A stretch of DNA of 64,000 nt from the NCBI RefSeq assembly GCF_014502795.1, contig NZ_JACVHF010000007.1, forward strand, positions 88,598-152,597, given 5' to 3'. The stretch's first letter is position 1; the number at the start of each line of letters is the position of its first letter. The notes beneath the pieces were generated by a model. It searched no databases. It was not told where the DNA came from and was given only the letters and a program-made list of their open reading frames with translations. The translations under genes were made by a program, and so were the position numbers. This DNA is from Heliobacterium chlorum. Lineage in GTDB: Bacteria; Bacillota; Desulfitobacteriia; Heliobacteriales; Heliobacteriaceae. This document shows, piece by piece, positions 16,711-25,530 of the stretch.

Positions 16711-19104
16711 TTATTCCTCCCTCCACAAGCCGATAACCCCTTGGCCTAAAGCTAACCCGCCATCGTTCGCCGGCACCCGCCGGGGAATGAATACTTGGAA
16801 TCCTTGCCGAGACAAAAGGTGGCGAACCATCGTCAATAGATAGGGATTTTGAAAGACACCACCGCCCAAAGCGACACGCTGTAGGCCCGTCTGATCACGG
16901 GTACGCTGGACGGACACTTCGACCATCCGGGCAACCGTATTGTGAACGCGGCTTGCCAGTGTCTCGATCGTCACTCCCTGGGCTTTATCCTGAAGCAACT
17001 CTTCAAACACCGACGCAAAATCGATTAGATCCTTTTGAATCGCAAAAGGGTAGTGACCAAAGGCAAGGGCCTTATCGACCCAATCTTCCGTACATAATTT
17101 GTTCTCATCTAAACCGGCTTTCGACTGCTGTGAATGATCAGTAACGCCCAGTCGAAAACGAACCTGTTCCCCCAGCTCTAAAGGCGCCTGACCGTCATAG
17201 GTATTTTCCAAACAGACCCCTATGATTGCTGAAAGGGCATCAAAAAAGCGGCCTGCGCTGGAGACTTGAGGGCTATTCAGTTTTTTTTCGACCATCATTC
17301 GAGCTTGTTCGATCACTGGTTGCTGTTCTGGAAAAAGTGTTTTCCCCTGTTCCCATCCTCGCGAACCAAGCGCTTCGCCAAGAAAGGCACAGGCTGTCAG
17401 CCAGGGTCGGCGGACGGCGGCTTCTCCGCCGGGAAGAAGGACGGGGCGAAGGTGAAACCAGCGCTCGTATGTTCGTAAGTCTCCTGTCAGAATCTCGAAT
17501 CCCCAGATGGTTCCGTCTTCACCGAATCCAGTTCCGTCGAGAATTACGCCGATGGCCCGACCGGTCACACCATTATCGGCAAGTACAGCCGCTAGATGGG
17601 CGTGGTGATGCTGTACATCCTTCATCGCCAAATCCATTTCTTGCGCCAGTTCTGCAGCTAAGGCCGAAATACGATATTGGGGATGGAGATCCCGCAGGAC
17701 TTGCTTTGGCCTAATATCGAGCAACGTCTGCAGGTTTTGTAGGCTTTCTAAATAGTTCTGCCGGCCTTCCCGGGTATCGACGTTTCCGATATATTGGCTA
17801 AAATAAGCTTCCCCTCGCCCCAAAAGGGCAAAGGTATTTTTCGTCTCCGGTCCGGCGGCCAGAAGAGTATGCTTTAGCTTTCTCTCTGGCCAAGGTATCG
17901 CGATGCCTCCCGGAACATATCCACGAGATCGACGGTAAAACTGCACTTCCCCATCGATCACTCGGACGACAGAGTCGTCACAACGGCTGATGATATTCCG
18001 GTCATGGAGGACAAAGGCATCGGCGATGCTCACCAGTTGGTCTAAAGCCGCCTCATTCTCCCGCACCAGCGGAAGCCCGTTTGGGTTACCACTCGTCATC
18101 ACGAGTAGATCGATCTGTTCGTCGAAAAGCATATGATGCATCGGTGTATAAGGAAGCATAAGGCCGACTGTTTTCGTTCCCGGTGCAATATTACTAGGAA
18201 TTACACCCTTATCGGTACCATCGAGGAGAAAATCCTTACAGCCATTTCTTTGTTCCAGGATGACGATCGGCGCCGCAGAACTGGTAAGCAGCCTTTCCTC
18301 CTGTGCACTGGCCCAAGCGATCAAACGTACCGTATCCATATCCCGGGCCATGAGGGCCAGTGCTTTGTACGGACGGTTCTTGCGACGCCGCAGTTCAGCT
18401 ACAGCCGCAGCGTTCCGGCCATCACAAACGAGGTGAAAGCCGCCGAGGCCTTTCAAAGCGATGATCCTTCCCTGGCGGATCAGTCGGCGGAAGATCTCAT
18501 CCCAGGGTCCTTCCATTCTTTTTCCATCCTGGCCGCATATCCATACCTGCGGCCCACAGTTCGGACAGGCCACCGGCTGGGCGTGAAAACGCCGGTCTAG
18601 AGGGTCCTCATATTCCCGGGCGCAGTCGGGACACATGGGAAAGGCATGCATGCTCGTCAAGGGACGATCATAGGGCACTTGTCGCACAATCGTAAAGCGC
18701 GGTCCACAGTGGGTGCAGTTGGTGAAAGGATAGCGGTAGTGCCGATCAAGAGGATCGGCCATCTCCTCTCTGCAGGCCGCACAAAGGGCAGCATCGGGCG
18801 GGATACGGGCGGTTCGAAGGGCTTTGTCTTCACTTTGAACAATCGTAAAGCCTTGTAACCCTTGCACGGGGATATCACAAAGGATAATCTCCCTGACCCG
18901 GCTTAACTGGGGAGCTTGCTCCGGAAGGGCCTGCAGAAGTTTGTCAACCTGTTCAGGTTCCCCTTCCACAGTTATCTCGACGCCGGCAGGCCCGTTTAAG
19001 ACCCATCCCGATAAACCTGCTTGTTTGGCCAGTTTAAAGACGAAAGGACGAAAGCCGACGCCTTGTACTGTTCCGGTGACCCTGATGAACTTGGCAACCT
19101 TCAA
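16711..19104 (-). CDS. hypF: Carbamoyltransferase HypF
   Basis: About 797 residues, full length. It makes a carbamoyl-adenylate from carbamoyl phosphate and ATP and passes the carbamoyl group to HypE. Domain order seen: acylphosphatase-like (RVTGTVQGVGFRPFVF), two zinc-finger-like blocks (CAACREEM...NCTHCGPRF and CPDCAREY...ACPNCGP), YrdC-like (GRIIALKGLGGFHLVCD), and a Kae1-like carbamoyltransferase domain with VQHHHAHLAAV and ALGGGVFQNPYL. A TTG at 19104 with a G-rich site 7 nt upstream is preferred; an ATG at 19119 has AGGAG only one base away. It lies between hypB and hypC; the 112-bp gap before it contains no gene. Confidence 0.95.
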   Translation of the reverse strand: MKVAKFIRVTGTVQGVGFRPFVFKLAKQAGLSGWVLNGPAGVEITVEGEPEQVDKLLQALPEQAPQLSRVREIILCDIPVQGLQGFTIVQSEDKALRTARIPPDAALCAACREEMADPLDRHYRYPFTNCTHCGPRFTIVRQVPYDRPLTSMHAFPMCPDCAREYEDPLDRRFHAQPVACPNCGPQVWICGQDGKRMEGPWDEIFRRLIRQGRIIALKGLGGFHLVCDGRNAAAVAELRRRKNRPYKALALMARDMDTVRLIAWASAQEERLLTSSAAPIVILEQRNGCKDFLLDGTDKGVIPSNIAPGTKTVGLMLPYTPMHHMLFDEQIDLLVMTSGNPNGLPLVRENEAALDQLVSIADAFVLHDRNIISRCDDSVVRVIDGEVQFYRRSRGYVPGGIAIPWPERKLKHTLLAAGPETKNTFALLGRGEAYFSQYIGNVDTREGRQNYLESLQNLQTLLDIRPKQVLRDLHPQYRISALAAELAQEMDLAMKDVQHHHAHLAAVLADNGVTGRAIGVILDGTGFGEDGTIWGFEILTGDLRTYERWFHLRPVLLPGGEAAVRRPWLTACAFLGEALGSRGWEQGKTLFPEQQPVIEQARMMVEKKLNSPQVSSAGRFFDALSAIIGVCLENTYDGQAPLELGEQVRFRLGVTDHSQQSKAGLDENKLCTEDWVDKALAFGHYPFAIQKDLIDFASVFEELLQDKAQGVTIETLASRVHNTVARMVEVSVQRTRDQTGLQRVALGGGVFQNPYLLTMVRHLLSRQGFQVFIPRRVPANDGGLALGQGVIGLWREE

Positions 19105-19216
19105 CAGACTTCCCCCCATTCTCCTTACAGCGTTCTACCACCATCTCTATATACTTCGCATACTTCGAAGTGCTCTATCTATATCCGTACAGGATCTTGT
19201 TCAAAGACCAATTCCT

Positions 19217-19876
19217 TTATTGCTTCTCTGAATGAACCTGGGCCACTAACCAGTCGATCCAACGCTCCATCCCCTCGCCGGTCCGTGCCGATAGATCAAA
19301 TCTAGGCAACCCGGGATGGATCCGTTCTAAATCCACGGCTAACTCTTCCAGATTGAAGTCCGTAAATGGCAGCAGGTCGATCTTGTTGAGGATCATTGCC
19401 CCTGCTTCTCGAAACATGAGGGGATATTTCGGTACTTTATCGTTGCCTTCCGTCGTCGACAGAACGACGACTTTTACCGTTTCCCCCAAGTCAAACTCGG
19501 CGGGGCAAACGAGGTTGCCCACGTTTTCGACGATGAGCAGATCCAATTGCTCCAGTGGAAAATTATCCAGCACATCCCGAACCATGGCGGCATCGAGGTG
19601 ACAGGCGCCATGGGTGTTGATTTGAACAACAGGGATCCCCTGGCGGGCCACTCGTTCCGCATCTTTCGTGGTGGCCACATCCCCTTCGATCACAGCCACC
19701 TTCAAGCGGTCCTTCACCAAGGCCAATGTTTTTTCCAACAACGTGGTCTTCCCGGCACCAGGCGAGCTCATCAAATTTAAGAAGTAGACACCTTTCTGCC
19801 GGAGCTTTTCACGGTTTTCCTCAGCCACGGTTTGGTTTGTGCCGAGCAAGTTGTGACCTAGTTTGATGATTTGCAT
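19217..19876 (-). CDS. hypB: HypB, nickel-insertion GTPase
   Basis: A 219-residue SIMIBI GTPase that works with HypA to load nickel into the hydrogenase large subunit. Seen: P-loop SSPGAGKTTLLEKT (residues about 37-50), EGDVATTKDAERV, the metal-site NTHGACHLDA, VENVGNLVCP and the guanine-binding LNKIDLL. There is no N-terminal His-rich stretch or CxxCGC motif, so it lacks the extra nickel-storage site found in some HypB proteins. It starts 2 bp after hypA stops, a tight coupling. Confidence 0.96.
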   Translation of the reverse strand: MQIIKLGHNLLGTNQTVAEENREKLRQKGVYFLNLMSSPGAGKTTLLEKTLALVKDRLKVAVIEGDVATTKDAERVARQGIPVVQINTHGACHLDAAMVRDVLDNFPLEQLDLLIVENVGNLVCPAEFDLGETVKVVVLSTTEGNDKVPKYPLMFREAGAMILNKIDLLPFTDFNLEELAVDLERIHPGLPRFDLSARTGEGMERWIDWLVAQVHSEKQ

Positions 19877-19878
19877 CG

Positions 19879-20226
19879 TCAGTCACCTTCAAAAAAATCG
19901 ATTTGTAGTTCCCGCCCTTGAATGATGTCGACAGCCAAGCCACCGCATTGAGGACAAATGAACAGGTAATTGTCTTCCACTGCAAACTCTGCGGAGCAGC
20001 TTTGGCAGCGCCCTCGCGTCTCCCGCTCCTCAATTTGCAAATCCGCCTCTGGAGAGAATGGTGGATATTGGCGAAGCACAGAAAAGGCAAATTGCAGGGC
20101 ATCGGGCAAGGCATGGGTAAGCTGCCCTACGATGAGCTTTACCTTATGGATCTGCCGAATATTGTGCTTCTTCGCTTCCTCGGAGAGCACCTCGACAAGG
20201 CTCTCCATCAGAGCCATTTCATGCAT
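19879..20226 (-). CDS. hypA: HypA, nickel chaperone
   Basis: 115 residues. MHEMALMESLV gives the N-terminal Met-His-Glu nickel site. CQSC and CPQC about 25 residues apart form the zinc finger. Starting at 20226 restores the exact MHE terminus and has GGAGGG just upstream; ten extra in-frame codons further upstream should be ignored. HypA hands nickel to the large subunit together with HypB. First hyp gene after the protease gene hupD, from which it is separated by a short gap with a perfect hairpin. Confidence 0.95.
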   Translation of the reverse strand: MHEMALMESLVEVLSEEAKKHNIRQIHKVKLIVGQLTHALPDALQFAFSVLRQYPPFSPEADLQIEERETRGRCQSCSAEFAVEDNYLFICPQCGGLAVDIIQGRELQIDFFEGD

Positions 20227-20275
20227 GGGTTTCCCTCCTGTAACATCTTCCACCAAAGGTGGACAAGAGCAGGAA

Positions 20276-20300
20276 AGGTCACGGCATGACTCCGTGACCT
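20276..20300. other. Perfect 9-bp hairpin between hupD and hypA
   Basis: AGGTCACGG-catgact-CCGTGACCT. No T-run follows on either strand, so it is unlikely to be a full terminator. It may protect or process the upstream hupSLCD part of the transcript. Confidence 0.5.
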
Positions 20301-20334
20301 AACATACTATTTCTATGTGTTCGTTAGGAATATT

Positions 20335-20820
20335 TTACCCCATCTTGGGCTTTACATCTATATCCCACTGCTCAAGCTGCGCTCGCACCGCCGCAAGGAC
20401 TTGCGGAAAAACAGACTGTACCGTTGGAGATAGTTGCAGACCCCACTCCAAGTTGTCCGGTTGGACACCGATGAGGACCATTTCCGGCGGCAGTTGCCCC
20501 CGGAAACTGGCTAGGGCCAACACTTCTTGAAAGCCCATCTGGTGCTGTGACATCTTTACACCCAGATACTGAGGTAGTTCGTCGCCTTCTAGACGAATAA
20601 GGGTTCCCGGTTCCTTACCCACGTTGACGGCGTCAATGCAGAGGAACCGCTCTGCCGATTCCAGTGTATCCAGGAGCAGCAGACCCAATGTTCCCCCGTC
20701 GATCAATTCCACCTCCGGCGGAAAGCTGTACGCTTTTTCGAGAGCCTCTATGGTATGCACCCCGAGGCCCTCGTCAGTGAACAAGAGATTGCCTAGACCC
20801 ATGACGATGATTTTCTTCAT
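20335..20820 (-). CDS. hupD: Hydrogenase maturation endopeptidase (HupD/HyaD type)
   Basis: 161 residues. It cleaves the C-terminal tail of the HupL precursor after nickel has been inserted. Seen: IIVMGLGNLLFTDEGLGVH, with the conserved Glu that binds nickel, ELIDGGTLGLLLLD, a later Asp in CIDAVNVG, and the His in MSQHQMGFQEVL, which together form the metal-sensing site. The preferred ATG at 20820 follows AGGACAG; another ATG six codons upstream is weaker. It comes directly after hupC, the usual hupSLCD order. Confidence 0.93.
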   Translation of the reverse strand: MKKIIVMGLGNLLFTDEGLGVHTIEALEKAYSFPPEVELIDGGTLGLLLLDTLESAERFLCIDAVNVGKEPGTLIRLEGDELPQYLGVKMSQHQMGFQEVLALASFRGQLPPEMVLIGVQPDNLEWGLQLSPTVQSVFPQVLAAVRAQLEQWDIDVKPKMG

Positions 20821-20868
20821 GTTTTTCTGTCCTAACATGTAGTTTGTTCGCTTCCGGTCCTAGCCATA

Positions 20869-21552
20869 TTACTCTTCACAGTGGAATTTATAGCCGCTGA
20901 CCATGGACGATAAGGTACCGTTTCGGGCAAACATATCGTGCCGGAGAGAAAGGTACAGGTGGACCACCACAAAGGCCACGATACCCCAGGCCATCATCCG
21001 GTGCAACATGTGAACAGTAAAACTAGGCCCAAAGATGCTGAATACCCAGCTGAAGCTGTTGAAAAATCCGTTTGGATGCAGTTCACCATACATGGCAAAG
21101 CCGCTGATCGCCATAAAGACAGAACCGACCATGATGAAGCCAAAATAGGCGAGGTTCGCCACGGGGTTATGGCCGAGATGCTCCTCTTTATGGTGCCTGA
21201 GGAAAAGGTAGCTCAGCAGCACATCGAAAAACTCCAGCCAGAACTCTCTTTGCCAGGGCCAATGGTGGCTCCGGGCGTACTCGTTGCCGACGAAGGCCCA
21301 GTACAGCCGGAACAGATAGACGGCGACGAAAACGTATCCTGCCGCCATATGCCACATGAAAGTCCGGCCCATCCAAAAGACGGTAGCCGCATCACCGGTG
21401 ACGACGGTCGGCCGCAGAACGGGATTGCCGATATACAAACCGGTCGCCATCAGCAGGACGATGCAAAGGGCATTGATCCAGTGATAGACGCGGACGGGAA
21501 GCTCCCAAACATAGACCGTTTTCATACAGGTGAGCTTGTTCATATCCTTCAT
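20869..21552 (-). CDS. hupC: Ni/Fe-hydrogenase b-type cytochrome subunit
   Basis: 227 residues, membrane-bound di-heme cytochrome b that takes electrons from HupS and passes them to the quinone pool. Seen: LPVRVYHWINALCIVLLMATG (first heme His), FMWHMAAGYVFVAVYLFRL, a YARSHHWPWQREFW loop, then HMLHRMMAWGIVAFVVVHLYL with further heme His residues. Four or five transmembrane segments. The ATG at 21552 has AAGGAGGGG 8 nt upstream and lies 13 bp after hupL; longer in-frame sequence is the antisense-like shadow of hupL. A broken second copy lies at 13718-13922. Confidence 0.95.
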   Translation of the reverse strand: MKDMNKLTCMKTVYVWELPVRVYHWINALCIVLLMATGLYIGNPVLRPTVVTGDAATVFWMGRTFMWHMAAGYVFVAVYLFRLYWAFVGNEYARSHHWPWQREFWLEFFDVLLSYLFLRHHKEEHLGHNPVANLAYFGFIMVGSVFMAISGFAMYGELHPNGFFNSFSWVFSIFGPSFTVHMLHRMMAWGIVAFVVVHLYLSLRHDMFARNGTLSSMVSGYKFHCEE

Positions 21553-21565
21553 GCCGATCCCCTCC

Positions 21566-23302
21566 TTAACGCAGGATGTCGACTTTAGTCGTCTCCTGGG
21601 TTTCCGTATCGACCAAGTGGGCCGCACAAGCGAGGCAGGGATCGAAGGAATGGATCGTCCGGAGCAGTTCCAACGGCTGATCCTGCTTAGCCATCGGTGT
21701 TCCCACCAAGGCCGATTCGTAAGCGCCTTTTTGGCCTTTGTGGTCTTTCGGCGAAGCATTCCATGTCGACGGTACTACACATTGGTAATTGGCAATTTTA
21801 CCGTCTTTAATGTGAACCCAGTGGCTCAAGGCGCCGCGAGGCGCTTCCGTCAAGCCGACGCCTTTGCAGTCTTTTTCCCAGGTCGAAGGTTCCCATTTTT
21901 CACTGTTAAAGGTCTTCTGATCACCCGATTTGACGTTAGCGACCAGTTCTTGGAAGAACTTCTTCAGCCACACGGCAGAGAGCTTCGTCTCAATACCCCG
22001 CGCAGCGGTCCGACCGAGCGTGGAGAAGAGAGCTTCCGGACCAACACCGAGGCCGGCGAGCACCTTGTCGACTTCATCCTTGACCAGCTCATGAGCCAGG
22101 CAGTCTTTTTTGGCGTAGGCCACGAGCATCCGAGCCAGAGGACCCACTTCCATCGGGTGGTCTTTCCAGCGGGGTGACTTGACCCAGGAATAAGCTTTGT
22201 TGAATTCGCCGGACTCATCGAGCGTATCATAGGGAGGCTTAGGACCGGTGTATTTGATTTGCGTTTCCCCTTCCCAGGGATGGAGTCCGCTCTTGGAGTT
22301 ATTGTACCAGGAGTGATCTGTATACTCCAAGATTTGTTGGGGATCGCGCGGATCCACGTCGAGCACTTCTGATAGATTTTTGTTGAGAATGGCGCCCCGG
22401 GGAAAGAGGAACCCAGAGGGATCGTTGATATGAGTCGTCGGTAAATCGCCAAAACAGAGGAAGTTGCCGAGCCCGCCGCCGTAGGCCGCCGTATCCTTAT
22501 AGAAGGAGGCGATAGCCAAGAGGTCGGGGATGTAGACTTGTTCGACAAACTCCATGGCTTCATCGATGAGCTTGCCAATCAGGTTGAACTTCTCGATATT
22601 GATAGCGTTATCACCGTCGATGTTGATCGCCGAGGCCATACCACCGACAAGATAGTTCGGGTGAGGGTTTTTACCGCCAAAGATGGTGTGGATCTTAACG
22701 ATCTCTTTTTGCCAGTTCAGCGCCTCCAGGTAGTGGGCCACCGCCATCAGGTTAGCTTCCGGCGGCAGTTTGTAGGCCGGGTGTCCCCAGTAGGCGTTAG
22801 CGAAGATGCCAAGTTGACCGCTTTCCACAAAGGTTTTCAGCTTGTTCTGGACGTCTCGGAAATAGCCTGCCGTTGACTTGGGCCAGCGGGAAAGGCTCTG
22901 CGCCAGTTGGGCCGTCGCTGCCGGATCTGCTTTGAGTGCATTGGGAATATCGACCCAGTCCGGTGCATGGAGATGATAGAAGTGAACCACATGGTCGTGA
23001 ACATACAGGGCGGTAAACATGATGTTGCGGATCAGTTCTGCGTTTTTGGGGATGGTAATCTTCAGGGCATCTTCAACGGATCGTACGGAGGTGAGGGCAT
23101 GGATCGTGGTACATACGCCACAGATGCGTTGAACGAGAGCCCAAGCATCGCGAGGATCCCGATCGCGCAAGATGATTTCGAGGCCGCGAATCATGGTACC
23201 GGCGCTGGCGGCATCGACGATTTTTCCGCCTTCTACTTTCGCTTCAATCCGTAGGTGACCTTCAATCCGGGTAACCGGATCAACGACAATTCGTTCTGCC
23301 AT
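21566..23302 (-). CDS. hupL: Uptake [NiFe]-hydrogenase large subunit
   Basis: 578 residues. It holds the NiFe(CN)2CO active site. N-terminal ligand pair in RICGVC (Cys61, Cys64) and C-terminal pair in DPCLACAAH (Cys556, Cys559). The 16 residues after His562 are the tail removed by HupD once nickel is in place. The start [17 protein letters not shown] is typical of group 1 membrane-bound uptake enzymes. It starts 8 bp after hupS and uses a GGGAGG site inside the end of that gene. Exported as a folded complex through the Tat signal of HupS. Confidence 0.97.
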   Translation of the reverse strand: MAERIVVDPVTRIEGHLRIEAKVEGGKIVDAASAGTMIRGLEIILRDRDPRDAWALVQRICGVCTTIHALTSVRSVEDALKITIPKNAELIRNIMFTALYVHDHVVHFYHLHAPDWVDIPNALKADPAATAQLAQSLSRWPKSTAGYFRDVQNKLKTFVESGQLGIFANAYWGHPAYKLPPEANLMAVAHYLEALNWQKEIVKIHTIFGGKNPHPNYLVGGMASAINIDGDNAINIEKFNLIGKLIDEAMEFVEQVYIPDLLAIASFYKDTAAYGGGLGNFLCFGDLPTTHINDPSGFLFPRGAILNKNLSEVLDVDPRDPQQILEYTDHSWYNNSKSGLHPWEGETQIKYTGPKPPYDTLDESGEFNKAYSWVKSPRWKDHPMEVGPLARMLVAYAKKDCLAHELVKDEVDKVLAGLGVGPEALFSTLGRTAARGIETKLSAVWLKKFFQELVANVKSGDQKTFNSEKWEPSTWEKDCKGVGLTEAPRGALSHWVHIKDGKIANYQCVVPSTWNASPKDHKGQKGAYESALVGTPMAKQDQPLELLRTIHSFDPCLACAAHLVDTETQETTKVDILR

Positions 23303-23310
23303 TAATTATC

Positions 23311-24426
23311 TCAACCTCCCATGCTGTTTTTGCAGGGTTTTTCTGCTTCGGCTTTATCATGGGCCTTCTTGGTGACCGCCGAAAAACCGGCGTGGACGGC
23401 AGCACCGGCGACGGCGGCCCCCACGGCAGCGGCACCGAAGGTGTCCACATTCATACCGATTTTTAAGCCGGGCACATCAGACAGGTGCGTATAGAGAGAC
23501 TGACCGCCCGTATTGTCCCAGAAGCCTTTTTCGGAACAACCGATACAAGGGTGTCCGGACTTGATGGGATAACTCAGTCCGCCGTTCCATTCCAAATTGG
23601 AACAAGAGTTGTACGTGTTCGGCCCTTTACAACCGACCTTGTAGAGGCACCAGCCTTCTTTCGCCCCTTGGTCGTCGAAGGATTCCACAAACAAGCCCGC
23701 ATCGAAATAAGCTCGGCGGTTACACTTGTCATGAATGCGATGGCCGTAGAAAGCTTTCGGCCGACCTTGACTATCCAGTTCAGGTAGGCGTTCAAAGGTG
23801 AGGAGGTGAGTGATCACACCGGCCATGACTTCCGCAATGGGCGGGCAGCCGGGAACATTGATGATCGGTTTGTCCTTAATGATGTCTTGAACGGCCACCG
23901 CGCCCGTCGGATTGGGGTTGGCCGATTGGACACAGCCTACGGTAGCGCAAGATCCCCAGGCAATGATGGCTTTTGCGTTTTTGGCTTCCTCTTTAAGAAT
24001 GTCCACCGCTGTCCGTCCAGCCAAAACGCAGTAGATGCCGTCGTCCTTCGTGGGGATGGAACCTTCGATGGCCAGTATGTAGTTGCCTTTGTTCTCTTCC
24101 ATGACCTTTTGGGCGGCCGCTTCCGCATGATGGCCTGCTGCCGCCATGAGCGTCTCATCGTAGTCGAGTGAGATCATGTTAAGAATGATGTCTGCAGCGA
24201 TCGGATGCTGCGTACGGATAAATGATTCGGTGCAGCAGGTGCACTCTTGTAAGTGGCGCCAGATGACAGGCAGGCGCTTCTTCGTTTCCAAAGCTTCCGC
24301 AATCTGGCTCGTCGCCCCAGCACCTAGTCCCAGGGATGCCGCCATCACCGTACAAAATTTTAAAAAGTCTCGCCGATTGACACCGCGGCGCTGCAGATGT
24401 CCGTAAAAGGTATCCTCTGTTGGCAT
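23311..24426 (-). CDS. hupS: Uptake [NiFe]-hydrogenase small subunit, Tat-exported
   Basis: 371 residues. A twin-arginine signal (RRDFLKF, Arg18-Arg19, then a hydrophobic run) sends the enzyme across the membrane. Cys residues for three Fe-S clusters are present: ECTCCTESF (proximal), WGSCATVGC, NVPGCPP, DKCNRRAYFDAG, GCKGPNTYNSC and SGHPCIGCSEKGFWD. A C-terminal hydrophobic stretch (FGAAAVGAAVAGAAVHAGF) is the usual membrane anchor. The start has AGGGGTGAG 5 nt upstream. First gene of the ten-gene operon. H2 oxidation outside the membrane with electrons to quinone is the expected role. Confidence 0.97.
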   Translation of the reverse strand: MPTEDTFYGHLQRRGVNRRDFLKFCTVMAASLGLGAGATSQIAEALETKKRLPVIWRHLQECTCCTESFIRTQHPIAADIILNMISLDYDETLMAAAGHHAEAAAQKVMEENKGNYILAIEGSIPTKDDGIYCVLAGRTAVDILKEEAKNAKAIIAWGSCATVGCVQSANPNPTGAVAVQDIIKDKPIINVPGCPPIAEVMAGVITHLLTFERLPELDSQGRPKAFYGHRIHDKCNRRAYFDAGLFVESFDDQGAKEGWCLYKVGCKGPNTYNSCSNLEWNGGLSYPIKSGHPCIGCSEKGFWDNTGGQSLYTHLSDVPGLKIGMNVDTFGAAAVGAAVAGAAVHAGFSAVTKKAHDKAEAEKPCKNSMGG

Positions 24427-24551
24427 CTAATCTCACCCCTAAATTTTCTAATTCTTCACAAAATGCGGAAAGCGAACAAAAGGTCTCAAACCTCTTGTCC
24501 GCTTTACACACTGGAAACCCGTACTCTTTATACGCTTTTCCGATTGAGTTT

Positions 24552-24580
24552 ATCTTACCTCGCAAAAAATCGGCTGGCAA
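24552..24580 (-). promoter_or_regulatory. Candidate sigma-A promoter of the hup operon
   Basis: On the minus strand TTGCCA, a 17-bp spacer and TAAGAT, about 125 bp upstream of hupS. Both boxes match the consensus at 4 of 6 positions with ideal spacing. No clear FNR or LytTR site was seen next to it. Confidence 0.5.
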
Positions 24581-24727
24581 GCAATTATTGCCACTAAAGA
24601 AAAGAAATATATTCACATTGCTAAGTTTGCAGTCATAAATGCAATCATTTTATTCATAGTATGGGGTCTGCATATTTACTGATTTTGTTGAATATATACC
24701 AGTGATATGGAAAAAGGAGGAAGACGC

Positions 24728-25372
24728 ATGAGACACCATCGGCAGGTTCTCTTATGGTATCTTCCGCTCTGCTCGTTACTTCCGTTCCTGACGCTCTCAT
24801 TGTCGAATACGGAGGCTTATGGGGCGACAAGACCGGAAATCACTATATCCCAGGACAGGGTTGTTCCCTCAACTATCAATTCCTCTATCACTTCATCGGA
24901 AATTCCCCTTTATCGGAGTACCATCACTGCAGAGTCTCCCCACCCTTCTGTCAGCAACATCTTAACAGACGATCAGTTCGTCCATTTAGCGAAGGAAGCC
25001 GACAAACAACTGGCCATAGCCCTTTTTGTTCAAAACCCTCAATGGCTACATGAGAACGGGCTGAAGCCGGTGACGATCAAGAGTAAAGATGACTTGATAA
25101 AGCTTTTATCCCCTTACTGGACAGAGGGGATGATCGAGGATATCTGGAGATCAGGGTCCGAGTTGATGCCTAATTTACCTTGGGGATTCTACTCGGAAGG
25201 ACCACCCATGCTTTTTCTAGCGAAGGACGTACAAGTGACAGAACATCATCCTTCTCAGTCAAACCCGACGACGATTACCATCTCCGGTATCGTCCCCAAC
25301 TATTTTGGGGACGAGGCAAAAGTACAACTCCGCCTGGTTTTGACCGACAAGGGTTGGCGGGCTGAGTATTAA
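24728..25372 (+). CDS. Exported protein of unknown function
   Basis: 214 residues. A signal peptide (VLLWYLPLCSLLPFLTLSLS, cut near AYG) is followed by a Ser/Thr-rich linker and a compact domain: LTDDQFVHLAKEADKQLAIAL, DDLIKLLSPYWTEGMIEDIW and a C-terminal beta part (TITISGIVPNYFG, LRLVLTDKGWRAEY). The middle is reminiscent of DUF3993-type secreted proteins, but I am not sure. The ATG at 24728 has AAGGAGG 7 nt upstream. Divergent from hupS and monocistronic, with a terminator 77 bp after the stop. Confidence 0.7.
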   Translation: MRHHRQVLLWYLPLCSLLPFLTLSLSNTEAYGATRPEITISQDRVVPSTINSSITSSEIPLYRSTITAESPHPSVSNILTDDQFVHLAKEADKQLAIALFVQNPQWLHENGLKPVTIKSKDDLIKLLSPYWTEGMIEDIWRSGSELMPNLPWGFYSEGPPMLFLAKDVQVTEHHPSQSNPTTITISGIVPNYFGDEAKVQLRLVLTDKGWRAEY

Positions 25373-25448
25373 TCTACAAAAGTAGGCATATTAAAATTAA
25401 AGGGCTGTCATCGAATGAAAGCATTCTTGTATTAATCGGTACAAAAAA

Positions 25449-25486
25449 TGAAGGCCACCCTCAAAAAGGGTAGCCTTCTTCCTTAT
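25449..25486. terminator. Terminator between convergent genes
   Basis: GAAGGCCACCC-tcaaaaa-GGGTAGCCTTC followed by TTCCTTATT. The A-rich 5' side lets it work in both directions. Confidence 0.8.
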
Positions 25487-25530
25487 TCACCGGAATTAAC
25501 TTTCGCTAATAATGGAAAGTAACTTACCGA

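Noticed and set aside
21530..22177. A 215-codon rightward frame
   Set aside because: It lies antisense to the hupL/hupC genes, which have full family motifs.
24179..24616. A 145-codon leftward frame overlapping the start of hupS
   Set aside because: It shares DNA with the conserved Tat signal and first cluster motif of HupS in another frame, and has no ribosome site.
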